Assembly (NCBI GenBank): GCA_002633005.1
Contig: NMRA01000213.1
Span: forward strand, 1 to 57,670
Length of the DNA stretch: 57,670 bases
Source of the DNA: Phoronis australis
Lineage: Eukaryota > Phoronida > Phoronidae
Reading direction: 5' to 3'
In this document: positions 12,644-22,800 of the stretch, piece after piece
Position numbering within the stretch: the first letter of the stretch is position 1
Layout: the number at the start of each line of letters is the position of its first letter
Translations under genes and position numbers: made by a program
Notes under the pieces: model-generated
Seen by the model: only the letters and a program-made list of their open reading frames with translations
The model's database searches: none
Told to the model about the DNA's origin: nothing

Positions 12644-12649
12644 AATAAA
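12644..12649 (+). terminator. Candidate IDH3A poly(A) signal (AATAAA)
   Basis: A canonical AATAAA lies about 2.3 kb after the IDH3A stop as assembled, or about 1.2 kb if the duplicated block is an artefact. The equivalent hexamer in copy A is GATAAA. No transcript evidence is available, and an earlier site may be used instead. Confidence 0.35.
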
Positions 12650-14165
12650 ACTAATGTCAGTTCTTCTATGATTAAGAAGATGTGTTTTGCACCCAAAATT
12701 TGCGTGGAGTTATTTGGTTGAAAGGGAACAGCTAGACAGTGTATTTCTCATTTAAAATGTACACTGTAGTGAATTGACGGAAAAGTCTCCTTCAGGAAAT
12801 TATGTTTGTCATTCTCCATGTCGTTTTTAAAGGTGGCTACTCTTTCTAGTTAAACATTTTCTTCCAATAACATTTGAGCATTAGGAACGGGGGGTGGCAA
12901 AAGTTGGAAGCGGAAGTGGATTTGTGCAGTAGATGGATTGCCATGGATCCAAAAACTCTGGATGGTTCTGATTTTCGTTGGTATTGTCATTGATCAAAAT
13001 TCAAAATTGCATCAGATTTGGGTATCTCAGACCCTGCCATGCACGTGACATTTCGTTAGTGGGTGAAAATCTCACTACATGTTGATTTGTTTCTAGCTCG
13101 TAAGCCCCATACGGGAATTTTTCATTTTTCCCTGGCTTTTCACATTGTAATTGATATAGTTTAGAGACTTTAAAGCGATGGAAGCCATTTTTGTTGGCGA
13201 GATATCGACTTGCCAAAACACATGTAAGTGAAAAGCGGAGAGCAACTATTACCTACCGTATTAAATTTATGAAACATGTTAGTTGGTCCAGAAGCTAATC
13301 TTCGAACCCTGCAAAATCGGACTGACCCGAAATTTAAGCAGGCGCGTTGCATGATTACAGTGCAAATGCGTAAGTTTAGTTAAAGCGTGGCATGCAATAG
13401 GTTGAGTTTCGCCGCACATAGATCTCCGGGGCCCTGGACTCTTGAGCAATTGTTTTTTGATTGCCAGTAGGTGAATTGTTGGCTAATGTTACTTGTGACC
13501 TCAAAATGAGTTTCATCAATCGAGAGACATCATGATAATAGAAATCAGTATTTCGTAAGTTACAATTCTGCAGGTATTTACTTTTTATGGCAATTCTTCA
13601 AGGAGGAAGCTCAATGGACTTCAACTGTGGTGGCCATTTTGGTGGTGCGCTACCAGCAACTTCGAAATTATTTTGAAAATTCGATGTTGAATGCCGTACA
13701 CTTCAGTATCAACATTAAATAGCCTGTTAGTTTGTTAACTAGTTTTCACTAAACTGGCAGTTTGCGGTCTAATTCGTTTCAGTTTAAGTTTTCAACTGAA
13801 AAGGAGCCCGTGAAGTAGCCTTCGTGACATTGTGACATCGCCACGAGAACTACATGTACACATGCATCAGAAAACTGACCGAAGGAAGCAGGCCCGTGAC
13901 GGACTAATGTTTACACACTATTATGTATGTCGTCACTACATCAAATTTATGTACTGATGGTATGCATTTGAACTTGAACGCGCTGTAGAAAAAAAGTAGA
14001 ACCCAGTGAGAATGAAAATTCATGAATGGCTAACGAACCCATTTTAGCAGAAGCCATGAGGATATGGTACGGCGGTTTCGTATACCCCATTATGGCGTTT
14101 CTGTTTCGCCTCGCCAATGCAGGCCTGTTGTTCTTTTCCGCTCAACCCTACTGTAATACTGTGAG

Positions 14166-14331
14166 CAGTGGCGGATCTAAGGGTGGTCAAGGGAGCCATA
14201 GGCCCCTCTCCCTAAAATTTTCCCAAATTTCATTTGACAGTTCGGGAGTGCGAATGCCTGACGGGCAAAATCCTGGCTAATACTTTGCCCTGACCCCACC
14301 CGCCCAACTCAAAATCCTCTATCCGCCCCTG
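14166..14331. mobile_element. hAT-like MITE, 166 bp
   Basis: Termini are CAGTGGCGGAT and ATCCGCCCCTG, an 11-bp inverted repeat with one mismatch. The element is flanked by perfect 5-bp direct repeats GTGAG (14161-14165 and 14332-14336). CAG..CTG termini fit hAT elements, some of which make 5-bp duplications. It has no coding capacity. Related copies are at 54738 and at the right edge of the window. Confidence 0.85.
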
Positions 14332-15044
14332 GTGAGTTCAAGATTTGCGGGTAAGTAAACGCATTGAGCAAACGCGAGGTTGCTTCAATTTGTAATGAAG
14401 AAGGGTTGAAGTTTCGCGCTCTGTTTAGATTATTATCGAACATACTAGACTCCGAGGTACGCCTTTTAAAAAAGAGAGACTATCCGGCATAAAAACGTTC
14501 TCAAGATTCGATGAGCACCTTTCGCAATATGGCTATGCACCCCAAGGGGTTCCGGTTAACGATTGATAGAATTCCACATACAGTACATGCACATACAGCA
14601 GACATTTATAGGGGCATATACCGCAAGCAACGCAAATTTACGTGATGGCTTGGGGATATCATTGAGCATTACTATGAGTAGAAAACTCTGTCGTAGCCGC
14701 CACTCAAGTTGGCTGAAAAGTGGATGAAAGGCATCGGAAATTTCAGAGCTCATGGGTTACAAAATCCATATGGTTCCATTTTAATACATAAGTGCAATTT
14801 CCTACGCCGACTCCGTCCATGATCAGGTTAGGCCGAAATTGCTGAGGTACCGACGACGGGCCACTACTGAAGTCTCATAATCTGATGGCAGACGGCCGGG
14901 GTAACTTCAGTTCACTTACTGAAGTACACGTTCTACTTCAAAAACGTCGACGATTTGTCCAGCACCGTGGAAGCCAGTGGTTGTTTGTGCGCGCGCATGA
15001 CCTGTGCGTGTACGATCAAGTGCAATTCCTTACGAAAAATTCCC

Positions 15045-15230
15045 GCAATCTAGGATTTCCCGATTGGATTCTTATAGGAATTCCAAAAGGATCCAATAGG
15101 AATCCTATTGGATTTTGGCACAATATCCTATAGGATTTCCTATTGCATCCTATAGGAAGTCCTTTAAGATATCCTATAGGAAACCCTAAGGAATTCTTAT
15201 AAGACTTTCAAGAAATCCATAGGATTTTCC
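15045..15230. repeat. Cluster of TCCTATAGGA palindromes
   Basis: About eight exact or near copies of the palindrome TCCTATAGGA occur within ~185 bp (for example around 15077, 15127, 15149 and 15172), separated by 10-20 bp. Some are expanded to ggaatcctattggatt. This is a short-period, self-complementary repeat. No coding frame explains it. Confidence 0.75.
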
Positions 15231-15395
15231 ATCATGACATTTTCAATGCATACACAATACATCACACAACACTCAGCTGTTTTCAACAAAAGAAATTCAA
15301 CTGGAACACAGGTACTGTAACTTCAAAGCTCTATTACAGCAGTCTGCTCTGTTCTTAAGCAAGGTCGACAGCAGAATATCTATATATGTTACAAC

Positions 15396-15414
15396 GGCCG
15401 CCGCCGCCGCCGTC
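15396..15414. repeat. (CCG)n microsatellite in a short GC-rich patch
   Basis: GGCCGCCGCCGCCGCCGTCGG sits inside an otherwise AT-rich region. GC-rich sequence continues to the inverted-repeat element at 15475. It may be a small CpG patch, but no gene start could be linked to it. Confidence 0.75.
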
Positions 15415-15474
15415 GGATTGGGACACTGCCCGCCCGGCCGGCGACTGCTGGGCCAGAGAGCCGCCTACGGTCAG

Positions 15475-15886
15475 GGCCCGAGTCTCTAATCTTTGTACTC
15501 GAAACGAACTCGAAACTATTTTTGGCAATTTCTCTACTCCTTTTGTACGAACTTAAGATAATTGGTTATCAGACTGTGCTCGGATACATTGTAGTTTATG
15601 CATAGGAGTTTCTTGTTCAAGTTTGCCCTTGAAGACCTAATTCGTGCTATGAAACTCGAGTAAAAAAACTCGAAATTTCGAGTTCAAACTAGAACTTATT
15701 GCTTTAATATTGGGTTTACAAACTGTGAAATAAGGGCAATAAATTATCTACGTAAGTTATTGTGTACCCGAGCATAGAATAATAGACACTTATCTTGAGT
15801 TCGCCCAAAAATAGGCTAGAGTAGAAAATGCCAAACCTAAGTTCCATTTCGCCGGAGTAACTTGAAAGCAGATTGGAGACCGGGCC
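15475..15886. mobile_element. Harbinger-like MITE, 412 bp, inverted copy
   Basis: Full-length relative of the element at 11757, in the opposite orientation. Termini are GGCCCGAGTCTC and GAGACCGGGCC, and the interior is the reverse complement of the other copy (for example aataaattatctacgtaag against cttacgtagataatttatt). Flanks are CAG (15472-15474) and CTG (15887-15889), matching a CWG target with one difference. No coding frame. Confidence 0.88.
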
Positions 15887-16014
15887 CTGGGCTGTTTACT
15901 TTCAATGTTACAACCTAAAATCGCTTGGATAAATTATCAGTGATAATCGGATATTATATTATAAAACTATGGAACGGCAAAAATGAAGACACTTCTTGAA
16001 AATTGTGTCCAGGT

Positions 16015-16192
16015 ACTTGAAATTGAAGGGCCGGACTGGCAAGCTGGCATCGCGGCTGCTGGCCTTCTACAATGCTCCACACCTGCCATCTGTTAGTCGT
16101 TCGAAGAACAAGCAGAATCCTACAATGCGCATGTGCGAAAGCAGGTTGCTGTGCATTTGGAAGATAAAGTTGGTCAATTTCAGCGTTTTGTA
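16015..16192 (+). other. Unassigned open frame fragment, weakly SAP-like
   Basis: After tgtccag the + strand reads RYLKLKGRTGKLASRLLAFY and then NAPHLPS. The spacing of hydrophobic and basic residues around RG/GK..L..RLL resembles the start of a SAP-type DNA-binding motif, as carried by some transposon-derived proteins. There is no continuing frame, clear donor or partner exon. It may be a remnant or chance; I do not assign a function. Confidence 0.2.
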
Positions 16193-16499
16193 ATACGAAT
16201 TCCTGATGATTTAGGTGTATTCTAGTATAGTTGGAGAACCCAATTATCGGTTTTGTCTTGTAAGTGGTACGTAATAATTTCGTAGGTTGCTATTGTGGAG
16301 TTATTACGAACTTTAAATTGTTTCCAAGATAAACAAATATGGCGCCGGTTTTGATTCACAAGCACTGACCTGGAGTCCTGACACTGGCATATATATTGAC
16401 AACATTTAACTTGTCCGCAGGTAATTTTTCTTGCATTTCTGTATTAACGAGCAAACAGTCGACAAATATTCCTTTTTTTATACTCAAGCCGTTACTAGG

Positions 16500-16627
16500 C
16501 ACTGGCGTCCTTTTTGAAGCTTCTGATCGTCCCCAATGCCAATGGCCACTTTTTTACTATACCTGGCAGTAGCTAAGTACTATATGTATAGTGTATTGGG
16601 GACGATCAGAAGCTGAGGACGCCTGTG
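16500..16627. mobile_element. 128 bp foldback MITE with 8-bp target duplication
   Basis: Ends CACTGGCGTCC and GGACGCCTGTG form an 11-bp inverted repeat with one mismatch. Inner arms GCTTCTGATCGTCCCCAAT and ATTGGGGACGATCAGAAGC pair perfectly (19 bp). Direct repeats TTACTAGG flank it at 16492-16499 and 16628-16635. An 8-bp duplication points to a hAT-type transposase as the mobiliser. It is non-autonomous. Confidence 0.9.
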
Positions 16628-17469
16628 TTACTAGGTCAGTTTTATGAAAATCTAAAGTACTTCAGACTGAGTGCTCAGGCAGTCTCATACATCTCGGACT
16701 TGCCTGTATTTTCTGGTCAATGATTAGCAATAACCCCCTACATATGTGGTACCTGTTTCGGAGGACTAGTCCATCCTAAGACAGTCCAATCACTAAATGA
16801 CAAAAGTAGATGCAATCTTTTTCTCAAAATGTGTGACTGGTCACCAAAATGCCGGGACTATTGCCTGGCATTGCATTAAATTTGAAGTGGAATATATGGC
16901 TAACCATGCTATGAACATTCCCACTAAATAAAATTGGTTCTAACCCCGGTGTTTAAGGTAAACGGCGGGGTATGGAAAATTGAACTAGACCGTATTTATC
17001 CACCTTGGCTCAGACGCGCTCGGCTCATGCTCAAAGGGATGCCGCCAAGCTGCTCTATTCATCGAGTCACGAGCGAGGATAATTGACTTCGCTCATGCGG
17101 ATATGATCAGCTGATTACAGTTTAGCCTAACAACTGTACTTTTTATGGAGAGAATTTTACGTAGTTTTTACTGTAATATTTGAAAAGAGGAGCGAAAACA
17201 AATACGAATACAACTTTGAATTTTTCAAATCGGCCCAGGATAAGAGATTTTGCAACACAGAAACACTCACGATTACTTTCATTCGGCGCGCACGAATACA
17301 AAAATATAGAACCCAAGTTAGGATTGTATAAATGTAGAACTACTCCGTGTGTTATTTAGGTTTTGGAAAAAATGCATTTTAATACTCAAAATACGTTTTG
17401 TATAGCTATTACAAGCTCTAAAACGACTTTGTGTAATTTCATTGAGATCGTTCTTTGTCATCCGTCAAA

Positions 17470-17720
17470 CCGGAAACTTCCGAGATGTGACTCTGCGAGC
17501 GCACTCACCTTGCACGTTACAGCCGTTTAAGTGAAAAACAATCTAGTAAACGCCATTTTCTTGCATAATCCTCCGCCTTTTGTAACAAAAAAGTCTATCG
17601 TCGATGACCCGCACACGCACGCTCACTCACTCTCATACGCAGACGACCTTCAAAACAAACGTCACGTGACAACAACATGTGTGTTCATCCAGAGATTTTT
17701 CTCGTGTTGTGGAGTACGAT
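17470..17720 (+). promoter_or_regulatory. Candidate promoter region upstream of CCDC87
   Basis: This stretch is richer in CpG than its surroundings. It contains two facing ETS-type cores, CCGGAAACTTCCG (17470-17482), and the palindrome GTCACGTGAC (17661-17670), a USF/TFE3-type E box. About 80 bp further on, ttcag followed by gtaatt at 17803 could be the donor of a non-coding first exon, joining the acceptor at 19789 just before the CCDC87 start codon. All inferred from motifs; no transcript evidence. Confidence 0.3.
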
Positions 17721-17802
17721 GTAGCGCACATTTGGACTTAATCGCAATTAATCTGGACTCCACAGGAACTTTAAAAATTGTAAAACATCAGGAAGATTTC
17801 AG

Positions 17803-19789
17803 GTAATTTGTTGAGTCGAAACTATATTTTTATTCAAGAGTACAAGTTTTCCTATTGACGATCGCGATTCAGCGACGCATCAGTCGGCAAGTTTTCGCCC
17901 TGTGATGAGCACAATTTTTTGAAAAATTATCGTAATTTAACAACGGAAGTTGATAGCAATGCACCACAATTTTGTAGAAAGGCTGTCATAGGCTACAAAT
18001 ACGTCACAGAGCGTAAATTTGATGAATCCTAGCTTCCGATTTTACCCGTTTGGGAAACCGGGTTTCAACTGCCGTAGGCTCACTACATTAAGCGTCCCCT
18101 CCCCGTGAAATGAATTTTTCTAAGCGTTTGTTTGAGCCAATACAGTGTACAGCTTTCCACCAAGGCTAGGTGATGCAAGACATTATTACTTGTTCTTTGT
18201 TGCATTATAGTAACTGATCTTGGCTAATTATCATTTTATGGCCTGGTCATCCATTCAGCCAAAGTAGTTTCAGAGGTGGCTTATCAGCCAATTATTCACG
18301 CATGCTGACTCACAATAGAAGCCTGATAAGAGTGAAGGTGGATAAATGCTGTGTTCCTACAGTTTCTTGTTTTAGTGGATGTGTTCACGACATGACAGTC
18401 AAAAAGAATTCTGTTGGTTCTGGTTTTTGTTTTTTGAAAATTGACATGGCATGTTTTAGAAAACTAGCAACAGTCTGCCCATTTCTGACACCTTTTTACC
18501 ATGTATTTTTTACTTCCTTGTACATTTATTCTGTGTTATATTTCTGGAAAAGCTACTGGAACTTATGAATGGTATTACCCGAGAGGAAATCAGTCAAGGG
18601 ACTGAAATTTAAGAAGCTATGAAATACCAATCACTTGGGTCACAAATTGTGTACTATAGAGCTCATGGTTGACACGCCACAACTCAATGTTTTGGAAAGC
18701 ACGTCTCTAGGAGTCAGAGTGTTTCCTGACGATTAAGTTGTAACTCAATTTAATTAATTTTAGAAATTTTGAGTGCTATTTTATTGTACCTTCTTGATTC
18801 ATATTTGCAATTATTTCAGACATGGAAACTTGTAGCTGTCTGCTTCCTCTGTTACTTCAACTCAGTTGTTATTAACCGCGATCAAAAAACAATGTTATAT
18901 TTTGTGATTGTAAGGTGGATCCAGGTTTATGTAACTTTCTGCTGTAAAACTCTTTCACCATGATGTGGTCATACAAAGCTGTCGTAGACATGAACCAGTT
19001 TCTAATCCCAGTGTACAACTGGGGCCAAGTTAACAGACAAATCAAATTGCTTCATTTACGAACATTTTGAGACATTGGGCATTTTTGTATGAATCATTCC
19101 CAAGGCACAACTTGGTCAGTTTGACAGCATGGTGGCCATGAGCTTAATATGAATATCACTTGAGAAAATATTCCCCTGCATTAAATCCGTACAACTATGC
19201 AGAATGCTTTCTACCATTTACCCAACGCTCTCTACTAAGTAGTGACACTGCGTACTTCATGGTGCCGCAAACTGGCTGTTACAACTGCTCTGCCAAGCCT
19301 GACATTGTTAAAATACATAATAATAATAAATTTATTGACAGTACTAATGCCACCGGCCCTAATGCATGTACAGTATCATTCAGTGCCCGAATGTGGCGCG
19401 CTATCGTCAGGTACAACCATAAAGATAATGCATTAAGGTGTAAGCTTTTCACAAAAAAACAAAAGATAACTGGCTTATTTTCAAACGTTATGTTCAGCAA
19501 GCCTGGCATTGTTTACTTGCTTGCAGGCATTTGTCTGGCTTCTGAAATACAAGTTTGATATCTTGCCAAAATTTATATGCAAATTCATTTTTTTTTCTTC
19601 TTTAAACAATGAGGTGTTGAGCTGCAAGTTTCAAAACGAAAATCAAAACCAATTTCATTGTGTCAAGTGGTCTAAATCCAAGATACTTAGTTTTTGTGCC
19701 AGAAGGCAGACTTAATATGCTTTTACAACTGTGTAGTACTAGTATGCATCAGTTCTCTTGGAATGACTGATTATTGCAATTTTTTGTAG
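17803..19789. other. Intron or spacer before CCDC87 coding exon 1
   Basis: About 2 kb of AT-rich sequence. The longest open frame (19160-19558) shows no recognisable domain and no splice context. If the 17803 donor is real, this is intron 1 of CCDC87, within the 5' UTR. Confidence 0.4.
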
Positions 19790-19811
19790 AACTTGTGTAG
19801 TCGCGGTAAAC

Positions 19812-22800
19812 ATGTCTGCCAGAAGCCAAGAATCTCGCACTGCATCGCAGGCAACTGTTGCCACGGAGGAGCCCAACATCCATGCCTCCTCGTCGACTTC
19901 AATGGAGGATACCAACAACAATGACGGTATGGAGAACCCTGTGCAGATGGACACGGGGAAAACTCACTCTCAGAAAACAAGAAGCAAGGTGGTATCCGAG
20001 AGAGGCGAGGATGACATGTACCCAATGACGAAACTGAACTTTAAGCAGGTGGGACTGATTGTCTGCTGAGGTGGATATAGAGATACACATACACACAATT
20101 TATACATAGATAATATATATTGTCTGGTTTGACATTCACAATCACATTTAAGATGGCAATAATGTTGTATCCATTGTTAGTCTTTCATTTTTTATGTTTG
20201 TAATTACGTCATCCTATATTTTTGCAAACGTGCTTTTAATGTAAGATATATTGAGACATGATTGACTCTGGTCTCTGTTTTTTAATAGTGAGTCGGTGGC
20301 ATGGTATTTTTTAGTTGCTCACTTTCTCAAAAAAGAAAATCCAGTCGAGACGAGCAAAATTTATACAGGATTTTTTACTTATCACTTGGCAAATCATGGT
20401 GTTTGAAATCTTGCTTACCCTTGTTTAAATGCCTTTGTGCAGCTTTTCAAAAAAGCAAAACCTTGACCTGGGCAGACGTTTTTTTAGTTTGTGAGCACGT
20501 GTCACAAAATGAGTCTGGTAAAAGACCAGAACCAAGTTTGTTTTTTTGGCCTAATCAATCATTGGATTTCATTAATTTTGTTGACTGACAGATTACTAGT
20601 CACTGCTGACAACAGGGTTATTTTTCTTGTGATAATACATTCAGCAGTTTATTGAATTACCAAAACATATACATGCTCAGGATGAACCTGGGTGAATCTC
20701 ATTTAACATGATTTTATCAATATGCTATTACGGTTTATTTCAGGTAATTAAAGTAAATTTTATTTCATTTCTTCAATTCGCTGTTATCATGGTTTGTATT
20801 AAGTGTAACTAGGGTATTGCTCACCAGTTCTCAGTGAAATCTGAGCGGAAGGAAATTTACAGTGTACACACCTTTGTGGCTATTTACACTGTATGGAGAT
20901 CTGTGTGTTGAACACAAGGTTCACTGTGCCTAATTTCTTTACAGAGGGATGTGAAGAAGAGGTACAAGGGTGTGGTAGGGCCGCTCAGTCTCTTTGCACC
21001 ATTTCCCCACGAGGAAGGTACTGCTCTTACTGCTCTTTGTACACTTGTATTACAATTGAAACTAAACCATTTTGTAGATACATTTTGCCTGCGTACAAAT
21101 AATCTCACTTTAATCCTTTATTGTTTAGGTTTGCATTGTCCAGCCTGGGGATAATAGCAACTCGAAATGCGCTTGTTTCAAGAAATAATTTTCAGATTCT
21201 TCTCGTGTACCATTAGTAACTCTGTCCTTCCATCCTGTACATAGGCTCACTTTGTGTAAATTACGCAGGTTGGGGTACCCTCGCCAATTCTAGTGTAGTG
21301 ACGGCGATGATTTGAAATCAACTAGTAGTCTTAATTGCACAGAATTGCCTGTACATTTGACTAATGAGTTGCTAGTCATTGTTGCCAGACAGTAGTAGAA
21401 CCCAACAGTCTGTAAGCGCAGTGTAGTTGTTTTCATATTGTTTAGTTTTGTCAAAATTTTGATTTAAAAATTACTGAAGGAAATCAGATAAGAATTACTT
21501 ACACCATTTGAAATTTTACCAATTTTCTCTGTCAGAGAGGAAATAGTGTCGATGTTTTTTTGAAAAGATTAGCACTCATTTGGTCCGTTGTTTCCCATCT
21601 GCATTTCTCTCAATTTGTTCACTGTTAACACTCACATGTTTTCTCTTTCCAGTGAAAGTTGTGGATGAAAGAATAGAAATGGAGAGACCAGTGACACCTA
21701 TTGACGTAAGTTTACAATACCATTAGCTAGCTCATATGGACCCAACAGTACATGGTCTTACAGTTCATGGGAACAGTGCCTAGCAGCGACAGTTGCCTCC
21801 AATTTTATGTCATCCTCTTAGAAACTCATTACGAATTTGATGAATTTGGACATCGGTCTCCATTTAATTCATTCAGAAGTGGGCGTATATCCTTTGGGTA
21901 TATTTTCAACACTGCAGTTTAAGTGCTTCTTTGCAAAGTTGGTCAATGGCTGAGTTATGTTGTGATGAGTGCAAAGCTCACTTTTCATGTGCGCCTCCCA
22001 GGCACACAAAATTGTCAGAATCTTTTCACGGGGCTCTTATGTTCTAGAAGCTGCTGTCTTTATGTAGCTCATAATGAACAGATACAATAGTTGTTCATGT
22101 ACTTTGAAACTATGCATTTTCTTTTGATGCATGTTCTCAAATTTTACTTGAAGGTGGCGTATTTCCAATCGTCTGGGAGCTTTAAGTGTAGAGTTTTCCG
22201 AGTCAACCAAAATTTGAAGTAGATGAGGAATGCTATATCTTTTGTTCAATTTGTAGTTACCTTTTGGGTTTGCTTCCGCCATCGAGCTTGAATTCTTGAT
22301 ATTGCATTGATGTGCTTGTTGACTGGATGTTCCTGAATGTTTCAAACGTATTGTTTCAGGAGGAAATTAAGATTCAACCATTGCACTTCACTCAGCTTGC
22401 CAAGTACATCAGGCGCCGCCTGGCGGCTAAGGCTGAAGTGGAACACTTAAGTATCGACGAGCAGCAGGGACTGGTAAGTGAAGGAATGCTGATATTGTAG
22501 TGGGAAGAGCTATTCGTTACCGTGTGCGTGTACTTAGGTACATGCATTTGTGTGTGAAGCTTTGCCCATATCTTGAACTAGGCGCTTGGGCATTTAATGG
22601 TCTGGAGTAAAGTCGAGGGGCAAATTTTTTTAATATTAGTCAAACAGTGAAACTTGACTCATCTGTAGGCGTTTATTTTTACCCTAAGTATTACTTAATG
22701 TATTTATGACACTCGGTTTAGCACGTGCGTTATATGCTCATACAGAAGATACCGATCTGCACCGCAAAGCTTTGGTGCATGAGCCTACATGTGAAACAGT

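Larger units (their letters stand above)
11606..12675. repeat. Duplicated block, copy B (with transposon insert)
   Basis: Starts immediately after the N at 11605 with the same aatgacaatcaggttctt as copy A. It differs by scattered substitutions, small indels (for example a five-base cagtg insertion near 12218) and one 401 bp inverted-repeat element plus its target duplication. The arrangement N plus head-to-tail near-copies suggests two alleles laid end to end. Confidence 0.88.
12680..17460. other. Intergenic spacer between IDH3A and CCDC87, 5' part
   Basis: Apart from the separately listed mobile elements, palindrome cluster and CCG patch, I see no coding exon here. Short open frames in this stretch lack splice context or recognisable protein character. 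Confidence 0.6.

Noticed and set aside
19160-19558. 132-residue open frame upstream of CCDC87
   Set aside because: No domain, no splice context, AT-rich composition like the surrounding spacer, and overlapping open frames of similar length on both strands.
19845-19862. GGCAACTGTTGCC palindrome resembling an RFX X-box
   Set aside because: The half-sites face the wrong way for an X-box, and the sequence lies inside CCDC87 coding exon 1.
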